A DNA stretch of 64,000 bases, taken from contig NZ_SRYR01000001.1 in assembly GCF_004794105.1 (NCBI RefSeq), forward strand, positions 186,001 through 250,000, written 5' to 3'. Shown in pieces: positions 8,759 to 18,340 of this stretch (position 1 is its first letter; the number at the start of each line of letters is the position of its first letter). The notes below the pieces were generated by a model. That model saw nothing but the letters and a program-made list of their open reading frames with translations. It was not told the origin of the DNA and made no database searches. The position numbers and the translations under genes are program-made. This DNA comes from Clostridium sartagoforme (lineage in GTDB: Bacteria > Bacillota > Clostridia > Clostridiales > Clostridiaceae).

Positions 8759-10909
8759 ATGAATAGAAAAGTAAGAATAGGAATTGATGTTGGGGGAACA
8801 TTTACTGATGCAGCTGTAATAGATAATGAAACATATGAAATTATAGCAAAAGATAAAATCCCAACTACTCATCATGCTGAAGAAGGGGTAGCAAAGGGAA
8901 TAGTTACAGTTATAAATAAAGTATTAAAAGATAATAAAATTTCTCCAGATGATGTTGTATTTATTGCTCATGGTACAACCCAAGCTACTAATGCTCTTTT
9001 AGAAGGTGATGTAGCTAAAACTGGTATTATAGGTATGGGGAAAGGTTTTGAAGGTGAAAGAGCAAAGGGTGAAACAAATGTTGGAGATATTGAACTAGCT
9101 GCTGGAAAATATCTTCATACAGTTCATAGTTATATAGATTCAGGAAATTTAACTGATGAAAGAATTAAAGATGCTATTTTAAAATTAAAGTCTAATGGAG
9201 CAGAGGTAATAGTTGCTTCGGAAGCATATTCAGTGGACAACCCTGAAAATGAAATTAAGGTAATTGAAAGTTGTAATAAAGAAGGTTTATATGCTACTGG
9301 TGGATATGAAATATCACAGCTATATGGGTTAATGGCTAGAACAAGAACAGCTGTAGTTAATGGAGCTTTAATTCCTAAGATGATGGAAACTGCAAATATG
9401 ACAGAAACATCAGTTAAAAATGCCAATATTAAAAAGCCACTTATGATAATGAGATGTGATGGTGGTGTTATGACTGTAGAGGAAGTTAGAAAACGTCCAA
9501 TATTAACAATGTTATCAGGTCTTGCAGCTGGAGTTGCTGGTGCACTTATGTATGAAAAAGTTTCAGATGGTATATTTTTTGAGGTAGGAGGAACATCAAC
9601 AGATATATCTGTAATAAAAGATGGGAAAGTAATGATTAAAAATGCAGAAGTTGGAGGCCATAAGCTTTACTTAACATCATTAGATGTTAGAACTCTTGGT
9701 ATTGCAGGCGGAAGTATGATTGTTGTTGAAAATGGTAAAATAGTTGATGTTGGACCAAGATCAGCTCATATTGCTGATAAAGAATATGAAATTTTTGCAG
9801 ATGAAAGTAAAATGTCAAATCCTAAGGTTAAATATATAGCGCCAAGAAAAGATGATAAAGCTAATTATGTAGCAATTGAATGTGATAATGGATATAGCTA
9901 TGCATTAACAGTAGCAGGAGCTGCAAATATATTAGGATATGTTCCAGAAAATGATTATGCAAGGGGAAATGATAAAGCTGGAAGAAAAGGCTGGGAAGTA
10001 TTAGCAAAGGAAATAGGAATATCAGTAGAAGAAGCATGTACTCAAGCTATGAATATAGCTATTAAAAAAGTTAAGGTTATAGTTGAGAATTTAATTAAAG
10101 AATATGATTTAAATACTTCAATTATAAGATTAGTTGGGGGTGGAGGTTCAGCTTCAATTATTACACCTTATTTAGGTGAAATGATGGATATGAAATTTAA
10201 TATTGCCAAAAATGCTCCATATATATCTACCATAGGTGTTGCCCTAGCTCTTGTAAGAGAGCAGGTTGAAAGAAATGTAGCCAATCCAACAGAAAATGAT
10301 ATTAGAAGAATAAGAGCTGATGTTATGGAAGCAGTAACTAAAGCAGGAGCGAATCCAAGTACTGTTGAAATTTCAATAGAAGTAGATTCACAGAAAAATA
10401 TCTTAAGAGCTGTAGCAACAGGTGCAACTGAGCTTAGAACTAAGGATTTAAACACTGCTAAAAAGACCGATGAGGAATTAAGGGAAATAGCAGTAACAGC
10501 CACAGGAGTCCAATGTGAAGAAATTGAATTAGTAGCTAAGACTGGTAGATGGAATGCTTTTACAGCTAATAAAATAGAAAAGAAATTATTTGGATTAGTA
10601 AAGAAGAAAAAATATCTTGTAAGAGTTATTGATAATGAAGGGGTAATAAGACTTCAAAAAGATAATGGAAAGATATTGAGGGTAACTAAAGGAGATGTTA
10701 ACTATAGATTTTCTGAATTTGTAGACCATATGACCACATATTCAGATGCTGGTGGAATTCTTCCTAAGGTATATTTATTTTTTGGGGAAAAACAAGTAGA
10801 TTTATCAGGAATGACAAGTAAAGAGCAATTAATATCTGTTGTTAATATGGAATTGGAATTTATTGATGAAGATAGTCAAATTATTGCGGTAGCTTCAAGG
10901 GAAAATTAG
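8759..10909 (+). CDS. Hydantoinase/oxoprolinase family protein (HyuA-like), stand-alone
   Basis: 716 residues. An N-terminal hydantoinase/oxoprolinase domain with the ASKHA phosphate loop IDVGGTFTDAAVID (about 8-21) is followed by the main domain with FFEVGGTSTDISVI (about 278-291) and a late RLVGGGGSAS loop (about 457-466). Relatives use ATP to open cyclic amides (hydantoins, 5-oxoproline) or carboxylate ketones, normally with a HyuB subunit. No HyuB is present here. The last about 150 residues do not look like classical HyuA and may form an added domain. Start ATG follows AAGGGTGG. The promoter overlaps a conserved element shared with two neighbouring units, so it probably belongs to the same pathway as the 16-21 kb operon. 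Confidence 0.85.
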   Translation: MNRKVRIGIDVGGTFTDAAVIDNETYEIIAKDKIPTTHHAEEGVAKGIVTVINKVLKDNKISPDDVVFIAHGTTQATNALLEGDVAKTGIIGMGKGFEGERAKGETNVGDIELAAGKYLHTVHSYIDSGNLTDERIKDAILKLKSNGAEVIVASEAYSVDNPENEIKVIESCNKEGLYATGGYEISQLYGLMARTRTAVVNGALIPKMMETANMTETSVKNANIKKPLMIMRCDGGVMTVEEVRKRPILTMLSGLAAGVAGALMYEKVSDGIFFEVGGTSTDISVIKDGKVMIKNAEVGGHKLYLTSLDVRTLGIAGGSMIVVENGKIVDVGPRSAHIADKEYEIFADESKMSNPKVKYIAPRKDDKANYVAIECDNGYSYALTVAGAANILGYVPENDYARGNDKAGRKGWEVLAKEIGISVEEACTQAMNIAIKKVKVIVENLIKEYDLNTSIIRLVGGGGSASIITPYLGEMMDMKFNIAKNAPYISTIGVALALVREQVERNVANPTENDIRRIRADVMEAVTKAGANPSTVEISIEVDSQKNILRAVATGATELRTKDLNTAKKTDEELREIAVTATGVQCEEIELVAKTGRWNAFTANKIEKKLFGLVKKKKYLVRVIDNEGVIRLQKDNGKILRVTKGDVNYRFSEFVDHMTTYSDAGGILPKVYLFFGEKQVDLSGMTSKEQLISVVNMELEFIDEDSQIIAVASREN

Positions 10910-11266
10910 TAAGAATAAAAATGGAGAGCTGGGAATTAATAGCATAAATTGTATTAGTCCTAGCTTTACTAGATAAGAAATATAATATTTAAACCTTTAT
11001 TGAGAAGAGTTGAATTTAGGAGATTAAGGCAACTGATTGGTAAAAATAGTAGCATTAAGAAATAATATAAATTATAATGATATATGGAGTAGAAAATATT
11101 TGGGTTGTCTTTTAATAGTAGTAAAATATGAATTGAAAGATTGAAGAGTTTATATTGAATGTGTTGGAATTAGAATGTGTAAGACATCATAGATGTACTT
11201 ATTATTTGCATTAGATATATGAAAGTCAAATATAAATTTTACTAATAAATTATAAAATAAAGGTAT
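10910..11266. other. 357-base spacer before the RpiR gene
   Basis: A/T-rich, no coding signal on either strand, no strong hairpin. I found no copy of the 31-base element here, so autoregulation of the RpiR gene through it is not supported. Confidence 0.4.
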
Positions 11267-12064
11267 GTGAATATAGTGATGATGGTAAAGGATAAAAGTG
11301 ACTTAACTAAGTCAGAGGTTAAGATATTAGATTATTTACAAGAGTATATGAATAGTAGTATATATATGACAGTTACAGAAATTGCAAATAACTGCGGGGT
11401 AGGTGAAGCCACTGTCACGAGATTTTGTAGAAAATTAGGCTTTAGAAGTTTTCTTGAGTTTAAAATGACAATGGTACAAGAGTTTCAAAATAAAGGTATA
11501 ACAGAAGATGATATAAAAGAAGAAGCTGTTTTACCAGAGGATTCTGTAGAGTTAATAGCAAGGAAGCTAGGAGATTCTATTAGCAGTACAATATTTAATA
11601 ATTTAAAGGCTCTTAATTATGATTATATTGAAGAGGCTACTAATAGAATTTTAAAGGCAAATAAAATATACTTTGTTGGAGTTGGATACTCAGGGGTATT
11701 GGCAGAAGATGCTTATTATAGATTTATGGATTTGGGGCTAAATTGTAGTTATTTTAGGGATATAAATGCATTATCAGCAGTAAGTAAATTTTTAAAATCT
11801 GATGATGTAATTATAGTTATTTCACGTAAGGGAAATACTGTTGAAATAAATTCTGTAATTGAAAATATTAGAGAAAATAAAGTTAATGTTATAGCTATTA
11901 CTGAAAATTTGTTATCAAAATTAGCTAGAGTAAGTGATATTACTATTAACTATAATTCGCATAAAGTTGATGTAGATGATAAAGTCATACAAAGTAAAAT
12001 TATAGAAAAATATGTATTAGAATTATTATATATAAATGTAGTTAGAAAGAATTCTATCAAATAA
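11267..12064 (+). CDS. MurR/RpiR family transcriptional regulator
   Basis: 265 residues: N-terminal RpiR-type HTH (about 10-80; TEIANNCGVGEATVTRFCRKLGF) and C-terminal SIS sugar-phosphate domain (about 120-240; YFVGVGYSG, DVIIVISRKGNT). Such regulators usually respond to phosphosugars or N-acetylmuramate-type ligands. The start is unsure: GTG at 11267 has only 3 bases to AAAGG, while GTG 11276 or ATG 11279 are 12-15 away. It sits between the HyuA-like gene and the secreted-protein operon and is the obvious candidate to bind the three conserved 31-base elements nearby. Confidence 0.9.
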   Translation: MNIVMMVKDKSDLTKSEVKILDYLQEYMNSSIYMTVTEIANNCGVGEATVTRFCRKLGFRSFLEFKMTMVQEFQNKGITEDDIKEEAVLPEDSVELIARKLGDSISSTIFNNLKALNYDYIEEATNRILKANKIYFVGVGYSGVLAEDAYYRFMDLGLNCSYFRDINALSAVSKFLKSDDVIIVISRKGNTVEINSVIENIRENKVNVIAITENLLSKLARVSDITINYNSHKVDVDDKVIQSKIIEKYVLELLYINVVRKNSIK

Positions 12065-12069
12065 ATTTT

Positions 12070-12120
12070 AAATGCTATCAGTTTAAAAAAGATAATACTT
12101 TTAAACTGATAGCATTTTTC
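12070..12120 (+). terminator. Intrinsic terminator after the RpiR gene
   Basis: 19-bp perfect stem (12070-12088 / 12099-12117) containing ATGCTATCAGTTTAAAA, followed by T-run. Confidence 0.92.
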
Positions 12121-12155
12121 ATTTTAATAAAAATAATTTTCAAATATGGAATTAA

Positions 12156-12186
12156 AATTCAAAAAAATGAAAATATACTATCAAAA
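12156..12186 (+). promoter_or_regulatory. Conserved 31-base element, copy A (secreted-protein operon)
   Basis: AATTCAAA, 4 bases, TGAAAA, 5 bases, TATCAAAA. Gap-free alignment with copies at 8664 and 15993. It ends 4 bases before the -35 of the promoter at 12191. Confidence 0.65.
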
Positions 12187-12190
12187 ACTA

Positions 12191-12219
12191 TTGCTAAACG
12201 TTTTCAAGGGTGGTATTAT
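12191..12219 (+). promoter_or_regulatory. Promoter of the secreted-protein operon with a cre-like site in its spacer
   Basis: -35 TTGCTA (12191-12196), 17-base spacer, extended -10 TGGTATTAT (12211-12219). The spacer holds AAACGTTTTCA; positions 12192-12207 fit the CcpA cre consensus except for the first TG. The leader to the start codon is about 200 bases and includes a small GGGT/ACCC hairpin near 12380. Confidence 0.5.
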
Positions 12220-12423
12220 TAATACGTAGTAAAAAATGGATGAAAAGTTAATTTATATTAATTCTTTCTCAAAGACTAGCAAAGTTAATAACAAATTTCA
12301 ATAAGCTTATGGAATGTAACAAAAGATGTAAACAATATTCATTTAGAGTTTTGACTTAAAATAAGAGTTATTATTTTAAGGGTTTATGACCCACATAATT
12401 AAAAAATGAGGGGGAAAAGAAAA

Positions 12424-13875
12424 GTGATCAGAAAAAGAAAAAAAATCATGTGTATTTTAGCATCAGTAGTTATAGCGGTAGGAGTTTTAAGTGCTAATGT
12501 AAGCGCAAATGTTGAAAAAGTACAAGGTAGTAATGTTGCGGATAGTATTAATGCGAGTATTCCAGAAGTAGTAAAAGAGGAAAATACTCCAAATCTTGAA
12601 CTAATGTATGAAGTATATATTGAAAACAGAGATGGTGGAAGTATATATCAACAATATCCTGATGGCACAACAAGAACAATGGGTAATGTAATACGCGCAG
12701 GTAAATATTCAGCTGATTCTTCAGCAGGTTTTTGGGCCTCACATTATGATGCAGGTAATGATGGTAGTCACTCTTGTATAACTGCAACTGCTTCAAATAA
12801 TGTACACATAAGGGTGGGTCCTAATGAAAGTTATGATCCAATAAAGGCTGCAGAAATAACTAAAGAGTCAGTTCCAAGTTTATCACCAAAGGATATAGAG
12901 GCTGCAGGTGTATGGATGCCTAAGCAATTTACAATAGGTACTGAGGAAGATTATTCCTTTGCAGCAATAAATAATACAGCAGGCTTCGCTGACAATATTA
13001 TTTATACAGATATGGCTGGAGGAACTGAAATATTCGGAGGTATTAGTGGAGCCTTTGTTGGAAACCCAGTACACTTCTTAGATAGTGATGGAGAATGGAA
13101 GTCATTAGATTACTATTACAATGGTTCTTATGATAAACCAATACCAGAAGATTTAAAGATAATAGTAAGTAAGCCTTCAATAGATATTGGTTCACCTACT
13201 AGTATAGAATTTGAAAACTGGGCAGCTGGAGATACAGTAAATGGTGAATATAAAGATACTAATGGTAGAGTACTATTAAATTACGAAGATGGTACATCAA
13301 AACATATAGCAGATATAATTCAAAGAGTTAAGGGTACAGGAAGATTTGGTGGAAGTGAATATTCACATGTTGGTACATTTAGGGCAAGTCATCCAGGTGT
13401 AATTTGTTTATCAACTTCACCTAAAACTGGTAGAACTAACTGGGGAAATGCTTCTCATTACTCAGGTGGAATTCAATTAGTTCCAGCAAATCATGCAAAA
13501 TTCTTGGCTTATAACGTTGATCAAAAAGCATTTATAGATGGACAATTTAATCAACAACCACACTATGGAATAATTGGAGCTGTAGGTTCAACAGCAGAGA
13601 ATTTATTTAATCCGGATTATGCAATTGATGGAAAGATATCTTATGATCCAATTTGGGAGGCGGTTGCACCACTTTATTCTCAATATATGAAACCAAAATA
13701 TATTGATGGAGATAAAGAAAATAGCACAATGTTTGTTATATCAGAAGACTTCGGACAAACCTATCAAGAATCTCCTACGATTATGGGATTAACAGGCTTT
13801 AAAAACAATGCAAATTCATTTGAAGAGTCTCCTGTTGCTAATTGGACCAATATAAAAATACTTTTAAAATACTAA
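12424..13875 (+). CDS. Secreted protein with an internal duplication, unknown function
   Basis: The start is taken as GTG 12424 because GAGGGGG lies 8-9 bases upstream, inside the longer frame that begins with ATG 12406; this gives 483 residues. A basic N-terminus and hydrophobic helix (about 8-28) ending in VSANVEKV form a signal peptide. The mature protein is Gly/Ser/Asn/Tyr-rich and looks beta-structured. Two segments, about residues 70-125 and 275-340, resemble each other (QYPDGTTR...GFWASHYDAG and NYEDGTSK...GTFRASHPGV), implying a duplicated domain. No LPxTG or lipobox is seen. It is co-transcribed with the LRR protein 21 bases downstream. No family recognised; a surface or extracellular binding role is inferred. 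Confidence 0.75.
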   Translation: MIRKRKKIMCILASVVIAVGVLSANVSANVEKVQGSNVADSINASIPEVVKEENTPNLELMYEVYIENRDGGSIYQQYPDGTTRTMGNVIRAGKYSADSSAGFWASHYDAGNDGSHSCITATASNNVHIRVGPNESYDPIKAAEITKESVPSLSPKDIEAAGVWMPKQFTIGTEEDYSFAAINNTAGFADNIIYTDMAGGTEIFGGISGAFVGNPVHFLDSDGEWKSLDYYYNGSYDKPIPEDLKIIVSKPSIDIGSPTSIEFENWAAGDTVNGEYKDTNGRVLLNYEDGTSKHIADIIQRVKGTGRFGGSEYSHVGTFRASHPGVICLSTSPKTGRTNWGNASHYSGGIQLVPANHAKFLAYNVDQKAFIDGQFNQQPHYGIIGAVGSTAENLFNPDYAIDGKISYDPIWEAVAPLYSQYMKPKYIDGDKENSTMFVISEDFGQTYQESPTIMGLTGFKNNANSFEESPVANWTNIKILLKY

Positions 13876-13896
13876 GATTATAAGTGAGGTTATATT

Positions 13897-15828
13897 ATGA
13901 TAAGAAAATCAAAAAGTAAAATTGCTATAATTATTGCTATTGCATTATCAGCATCAGCTATTTCAAGCTACAAAATTAGTACTGTTTTTGCAGATGAATT
14001 AGAAAATAAAAAACAAATAGATACGATTCAAGAAGTGGAAAGTGAAGAAAAAGCAGAAAATATTACAATTGATGAAACAGAGTTAGATAAAGTACTTTCA
14101 GAAGATGAACTAAAGGTAATGTTTCCGGATGAAAATTTAAGAAAGGTAGTTGTAAGAAATGTAACGTATACTGCCTTTGCAAATCCTCAAGGAATACCAG
14201 GTCTTGAAGAAGACACAGTTACATTAAGAAAGTTACAAGCAGTTAAATACTTACTTGCTAATGAAGAACGAATAGAGTCTCTTGAAGGAATACGATATTT
14301 ACCAAACTTAATAGAATTAAACTTAGAAGGAAATCATATTTCTTCATTATCAGAAGAAATTACAACCTTAAAGTCCTTAGATAAATTAATTTTATCAAGA
14401 AATAAGTTAACTGAAATACCTGGATTCATTGGTAACTTAACTAAATTACGTTGGTTTGATATATCAGAGAATGGCTTAACATCAATACCGGTAGAAGTAT
14501 GTAATATTAAGACCATAGATAGATTAGATATATCTCAAAATAAAATATCATCATTGCCAGTTGAAATTAATAATTTAACATCATTACAAAGATTAATAGC
14601 TTATGACAATGAGTTAACTGAGTTACCAATAGAGGCTGGAAAGTTAACAGTTTTAAGAGATATAAGTGTTTTCAATAATAAGTTAACATCGCTACCAGAA
14701 TCTATTGGAACATTAACTAACCTTAATTATTTAAGAGTTGCTAAAAATCAATTAACATCACTACCAGATAGTATAGGTAATTTGAAAAACTTATTTACTT
14801 TATCAGCAAATAACAATGAAATAACTTCTATACCAAGTAGTATAAATGGCTCAACTAAAATTGGTGAAATAAATTTATCAAATAATTTAATAGAAAACTT
14901 AGATTTTAGCCTTTCACTACCTGTATTAAAGGAAGTAAATTTAAGTAATAATAAGTTAACAGAAACACCAGATTTAAGTGGTTCAACGAATTTAAGAAAA
15001 GTAAATCTATCTAAGAATGAAATAGTTGATGGAAGAGCAGCTTCATCTTGGGCAAATGTTCAATATTTAGATCTTTCTAATAATAAACTAATAGCTGTAC
15101 CACTTATAACAACGATAAAACAACTTGATGTATCATACAATGAAATTACAAAGATACCATCAGAAATAACTACTATGACCACAATTAATAGTTTAGTTCT
15201 TAATAATAATAAAATAGAAGAGTTGCCAGTAGAAATTGGACAATTGTTAACATTAACAGGTTTAAATATAAATAATAATAGTATTAAGACTTTACCAACA
15301 GAAATTGGAGCTTTAGCTAAATTACAAGGTTTTTATGGGAATGGTAATGGAATAACTGAAATGCCAGAATCCTTTAGTGAACTTAAAGAATTAAGATTTC
15401 TTGAGGTGGCAGACAATAATTTAACAATTATTCCAGATTCAGTATCTAGTCTTGAAAAGCTAAAGAAAGTAAATATTAAAGATAACTATCTTACAAAACT
15501 GAATTTCAATGAAAATGTTAAAGTAGTAAGCACTGGAAACTTCCTAGATAGAGAAGTTGAAATCAAAGCAATTTCTAATAAGAAAATAGACATAAAAGTA
15601 GATGAGGTAATAAATCTATTAGATTATGTTGAGGTTATTGGAAGTGATAGAAAGTTAAATTCAGAGGTTGTAGAAGTAATACTAGATTCTAATAAAGGGG
15701 TCTTTAAAATAGGAGAAACACCAACAACAATAATTGGAGTACAAAAAGGTGTTGAAAAAGTAACTATAAAATTAAAAAATTCTGAAGGCAAGAAGTTTGA
15801 AGCAAGAGTAGATGTAAGAATAAAATAA
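13897..15828 (+). CDS. Secreted leucine-rich-repeat protein with C-terminal Ig-like domain
   Basis: 643 residues. Signal peptide about 1-33; an acidic linker; then about 18 LRR units of about 23 residues (about 130-540; pattern LxxLPxxIGxLxxLxxLxLxxN). The C-terminal about 85 residues (KIDIKVDEVINLLDYVEV onward) resemble a bacterial Ig-like surface repeat. No sortase motif or S-layer-homology domain is visible, so it may be released or held non-covalently. Its N-terminal basic segment is like that of the upstream gene. LRRs of this kind bind proteins or glycans; the partner may be the upstream secreted protein. It is the second gene of the operon from 12226. Confidence 0.88.
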   Translation: MIRKSKSKIAIIIAIALSASAISSYKISTVFADELENKKQIDTIQEVESEEKAENITIDETELDKVLSEDELKVMFPDENLRKVVVRNVTYTAFANPQGIPGLEEDTVTLRKLQAVKYLLANEERIESLEGIRYLPNLIELNLEGNHISSLSEEITTLKSLDKLILSRNKLTEIPGFIGNLTKLRWFDISENGLTSIPVEVCNIKTIDRLDISQNKISSLPVEINNLTSLQRLIAYDNELTELPIEAGKLTVLRDISVFNNKLTSLPESIGTLTNLNYLRVAKNQLTSLPDSIGNLKNLFTLSANNNEITSIPSSINGSTKIGEINLSNNLIENLDFSLSLPVLKEVNLSNNKLTETPDLSGSTNLRKVNLSKNEIVDGRAASSWANVQYLDLSNNKLIAVPLITTIKQLDVSYNEITKIPSEITTMTTINSLVLNNNKIEELPVEIGQLLTLTGLNINNNSIKTLPTEIGALAKLQGFYGNGNGITEMPESFSELKELRFLEVADNNLTIIPDSVSSLEKLKKVNIKDNYLTKLNFNENVKVVSTGNFLDREVEIKAISNKKIDIKVDEVINLLDYVEVIGSDRKLNSEVVEVILDSNKGVFKIGETPTTIIGVQKGVEKVTIKLKNSEGKKFEARVDVRIK

Positions 15829-15992
15829 GTGTTATAGAAATATTACTTAGTTCAGTGAAGTGCTATGATTAGTGATTGGAAAAAGCCATATCTTTAAGAT
15901 ATGAATTTATATGAAAGTTTTAGCGTTAATAATTATAGATTTTATAAATTCATTAAGGACTAAGACTTAATTATAGCACTGGCTGAATGAAA
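15829..15992. other. Spacer with a short palindrome
   Basis: CATATCTTTAAGATATG (15887-15903) is a perfect palindrome with no U tract, so it is not a standard terminator. No coding signal. Confidence 0.35.
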
Positions 15993-16023
15993 TTTTCAAA
16001 TTAATGAAAAAATAATATCAAAA
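15993..16023 (+). promoter_or_regulatory. Conserved 31-base element, copy B (catabolic operon)
   Basis: TTTTCAAA, 4 bases, TGAAAA, 5 bases, TATCAAAA. It lies directly upstream of the -35 at 16027. Confidence 0.65.
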
Positions 16024-16026
16024 ACC

Positions 16027-16055
16027 TTGAAAGTAAAAAATTGGTATGATAAAAT
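16027..16055 (+). promoter_or_regulatory. Promoter of the 16-21 kb operon
   Basis: -35 TTGAAA (16027-16032), 17-base spacer, extended -10 TGATAAAAT (16047-16055). Confidence 0.6.
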
Positions 16056-16085
16056 ATAGTTAAATTAATAGTTAAGGAGGACAGT

Positions 16086-16784
16086 ATGAATCTTTTAGAT
16101 AAGTTAAATGAAAAAAAGTTAACATTGATTGTAAGTTTGCCAGCAAATGATGTTGAACTAGCTAAAGCAGCTATTGAAGCTGGAGCAGATATGGTCAAAA
16201 TACATTTAAATGTGGAACACAGAGCAAGTAAAACAAGGTTTGGGTCTCTACAAGAAGAATTAGAAAATGTTAAAGTAATAAGGGATTTATGTAATACACA
16301 TAATATATCTTTAGGTATTGTTGCAGGTGGGCATAATGAAATTCCAATGTCAGAAATAGATGGAATAATGGAAAATGGATTTGAGTTTATATCATTATAT
16401 GATAAGCATATGAATCCATTAATAATGAAGAAAGATATCTATAAAATGGTAGCCATAGATGATAACTATGATATAGAGCTTGTTAAAGTTTATGATAGTT
16501 TATCTATAGATATACTTGAATGTTCAATTATGGATCCCCAAACCTATGGTGAGCCTCTTACTGTAAGAGAAATATTACAATATAAGTCTATACGCAATTC
16601 AACTAACACACCTATTGTAATTCCAACTCAAAGAAAAATAACCCCAGAACAAAGTTTGATACTTCAGGAAATTGGTATCAATGGCATAATGATAGGAGCT
16701 ATAGTAACAGGTAAGACGAAAGAATCTATTTACAAATCAACTTTAGAGTTTAGAGAAACTATAGATAACTTTAATAAGGAGTAA
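16086..16784 (+). CDS. Probable TIM-barrel enzyme, unknown
   Basis: 232 residues, soluble. The alternation of hydrophobic strands ending in charged motifs (LTLIVSLPAND, AGADMVKIHLN, GIVAGGHNE, ILECSIMDP, NGIMIGAIVTG) is that of a beta/alpha barrel, with a C-terminal phosphate-binding-like GIMIGAIVTG strand. I cannot name a family; aldolase- or epimerase-type chemistry on a phosphorylated substrate is inference. AAGGAGG precedes the ATG. It is the first gene of an operon with the DUF4127 gene 4 bases downstream. Confidence 0.75.
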   Translation: MNLLDKLNEKKLTLIVSLPANDVELAKAAIEAGADMVKIHLNVEHRASKTRFGSLQEELENVKVIRDLCNTHNISLGIVAGGHNEIPMSEIDGIMENGFEFISLYDKHMNPLIMKKDIYKMVAIDDNYDIELVKVYDSLSIDILECSIMDPQTYGEPLTVREILQYKSIRNSTNTPIVIPTQRKITPEQSLILQEIGINGIMIGAIVTGKTKESIYKSTLEFRETIDNFNKE

Positions 16785-16788
16785 CACT

Positions 16789-18339
16789 ATGGAAAATGAA
16801 AAGGTTTTATATATACCTTTAGATGATAGACCAGTAAATCTTACGTTAGTAAAAGATTTAGGGGGGATATCAAATATTGATATAATAACACCACCTAAAG
16901 AAATGCTGGGACAATTTTTAAAAAAGGGACAATGCCATGAAATTTCAAATTGGCTAAAGAATACTAAAGGACAAGTTTTGCTAATATCATTAGATATGCT
17001 TTTATATGGAGGGCTAATTGCTTCAAGAAGTTCAGAGACTTCAAAGGAAGAAGCCTTAGAATTATTAAAGGCTGTAAGAGAATTTAAAGAAGAAAACCCT
17101 AAAGTAAGGATTTATGGTTTTTCAAATATTATGAGACTATCTATTTCCATTTCAGGTGATGAAAGTGAAGTATGGTGGAGAAAGATAAATAAATATAATG
17201 AGCTAAGATATAAAATTGAAATCTTAGGAGAGATTAATTTACAAGGTAATTTAGATAAGTTAATATCTGAAATACCTGAAAACGTTTTAAATAATTATTT
17301 AAATTCGAGAAAAAGAAATCACATGTTGAATATGGAAGCTATTAATCTTGTTAAAGATGAAATATTGGATTTCTTGATTATGTCTCAAGAAGACTGCTCG
17401 CCTTATGGACTTCATTGGATAGAGCATAAAATAATAAATGAAGAAATAAATAAATACTCTTTAAAAGATAAAATTTATGTATATCCAGGAGCGGATGAAA
17501 TAGGACAAATTTTATTGGCTAGGTATATAAATGATAGTACAAAATTCTATCCTAAGGTCTTTGTTGCTTATGATAATGAAGTTGAAAGTGACAATATACC
17601 TAAGTTTGAGGATAGGCCTTTAAAAGATAATATTAATGAGCATTTAAAAAGCTTAGGAGCAATAATTGTAGATGATATAGAGTCCTGTGATTTAGTATTA
17701 GCAGTGACTACACCTAATATGCCCTATATAGATATGGCAGAAGATAGTATGGATAACTATAATAAGAAAAAAATTATAGATGACTTTGTATCTAAGCTAA
17801 ATGAATACTATTCTAAAGGAAAAGTAATAGCCCTAGCAGACCTATCTCTTGCTAATGGTGGAGATTTATATTTAATAGATAGATTAAGAGAAGATGATTT
17901 ATTATTAAAAATTAAAGCATACAGCGGTTGGAATACTGCAGGTAATGCATTAGGTACTGCAATTGCTCATGGGAATATTATTTGTAATTTAATAAATAAT
18001 GGTAAATTAAACTTAAATAGCTCCATAAATAGTTTAAGATTTCTTTTAGAAAGATATGCAGACGATCTTTTCTACCAAAGCATTGTAAGAAGAGATACAG
18101 CCAAAATAGTTCTTGAAGAAAATTTAAGTATTTTCAATATGGGAAATATCAATGTAAGGGTAAATAACTATGTTGAAAAAGCTTTGGATACTTTAATGAA
18201 AGAATATTTTATAGGAAGAAACATTGATTATTTAGAAGCAAAAGGTATGGTGTCTGAAATTGATGTAAAAGCAGCATTACCTTGGAATAGGGTTTTTGAA
18301 ACCGAATGTTCTATAAAATTAAAATTACAGGAGGTTTAA
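16789..18339 (+). CDS. DUF4127 family protein
   Basis: 516 residues, cytoplasmic. The N-terminal signature VLYIPLDDRPVNL (about 5-17) followed by LLISLDMLLYGGLIASR is diagnostic of DUF4127. No activity is known to me for the family; the conserved Asp/His/Arg set suggests a hydrolase. It sits 1 base before the FAD oxidoreductase gene, so expression is coupled. The presence of an RpiR regulator and a permease in the same region supports a role in uptake and breakdown of a small organic compound. Confidence 0.85.
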   Translation: MENEKVLYIPLDDRPVNLTLVKDLGGISNIDIITPPKEMLGQFLKKGQCHEISNWLKNTKGQVLLISLDMLLYGGLIASRSSETSKEEALELLKAVREFKEENPKVRIYGFSNIMRLSISISGDESEVWWRKINKYNELRYKIEILGEINLQGNLDKLISEIPENVLNNYLNSRKRNHMLNMEAINLVKDEILDFLIMSQEDCSPYGLHWIEHKIINEEINKYSLKDKIYVYPGADEIGQILLARYINDSTKFYPKVFVAYDNEVESDNIPKFEDRPLKDNINEHLKSLGAIIVDDIESCDLVLAVTTPNMPYIDMAEDSMDNYNKKKIIDDFVSKLNEYYSKGKVIALADLSLANGGDLYLIDRLREDDLLLKIKAYSGWNTAGNALGTAIAHGNIICNLINNGKLNLNSSINSLRFLLERYADDLFYQSIVRRDTAKIVLEENLSIFNMGNINVRVNNYVEKALDTLMKEYFIGRNIDYLEAKGMVSEIDVKAALPWNRVFETECSIKLKLQEV

Positions 18340-18340
18340 A

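Noticed and set aside
12406-12423. ATG 12406 as start of the secreted protein
   Set aside because: The ribosome site GAGGGGG lies immediately downstream of that ATG, so GTG 12424 fits better.
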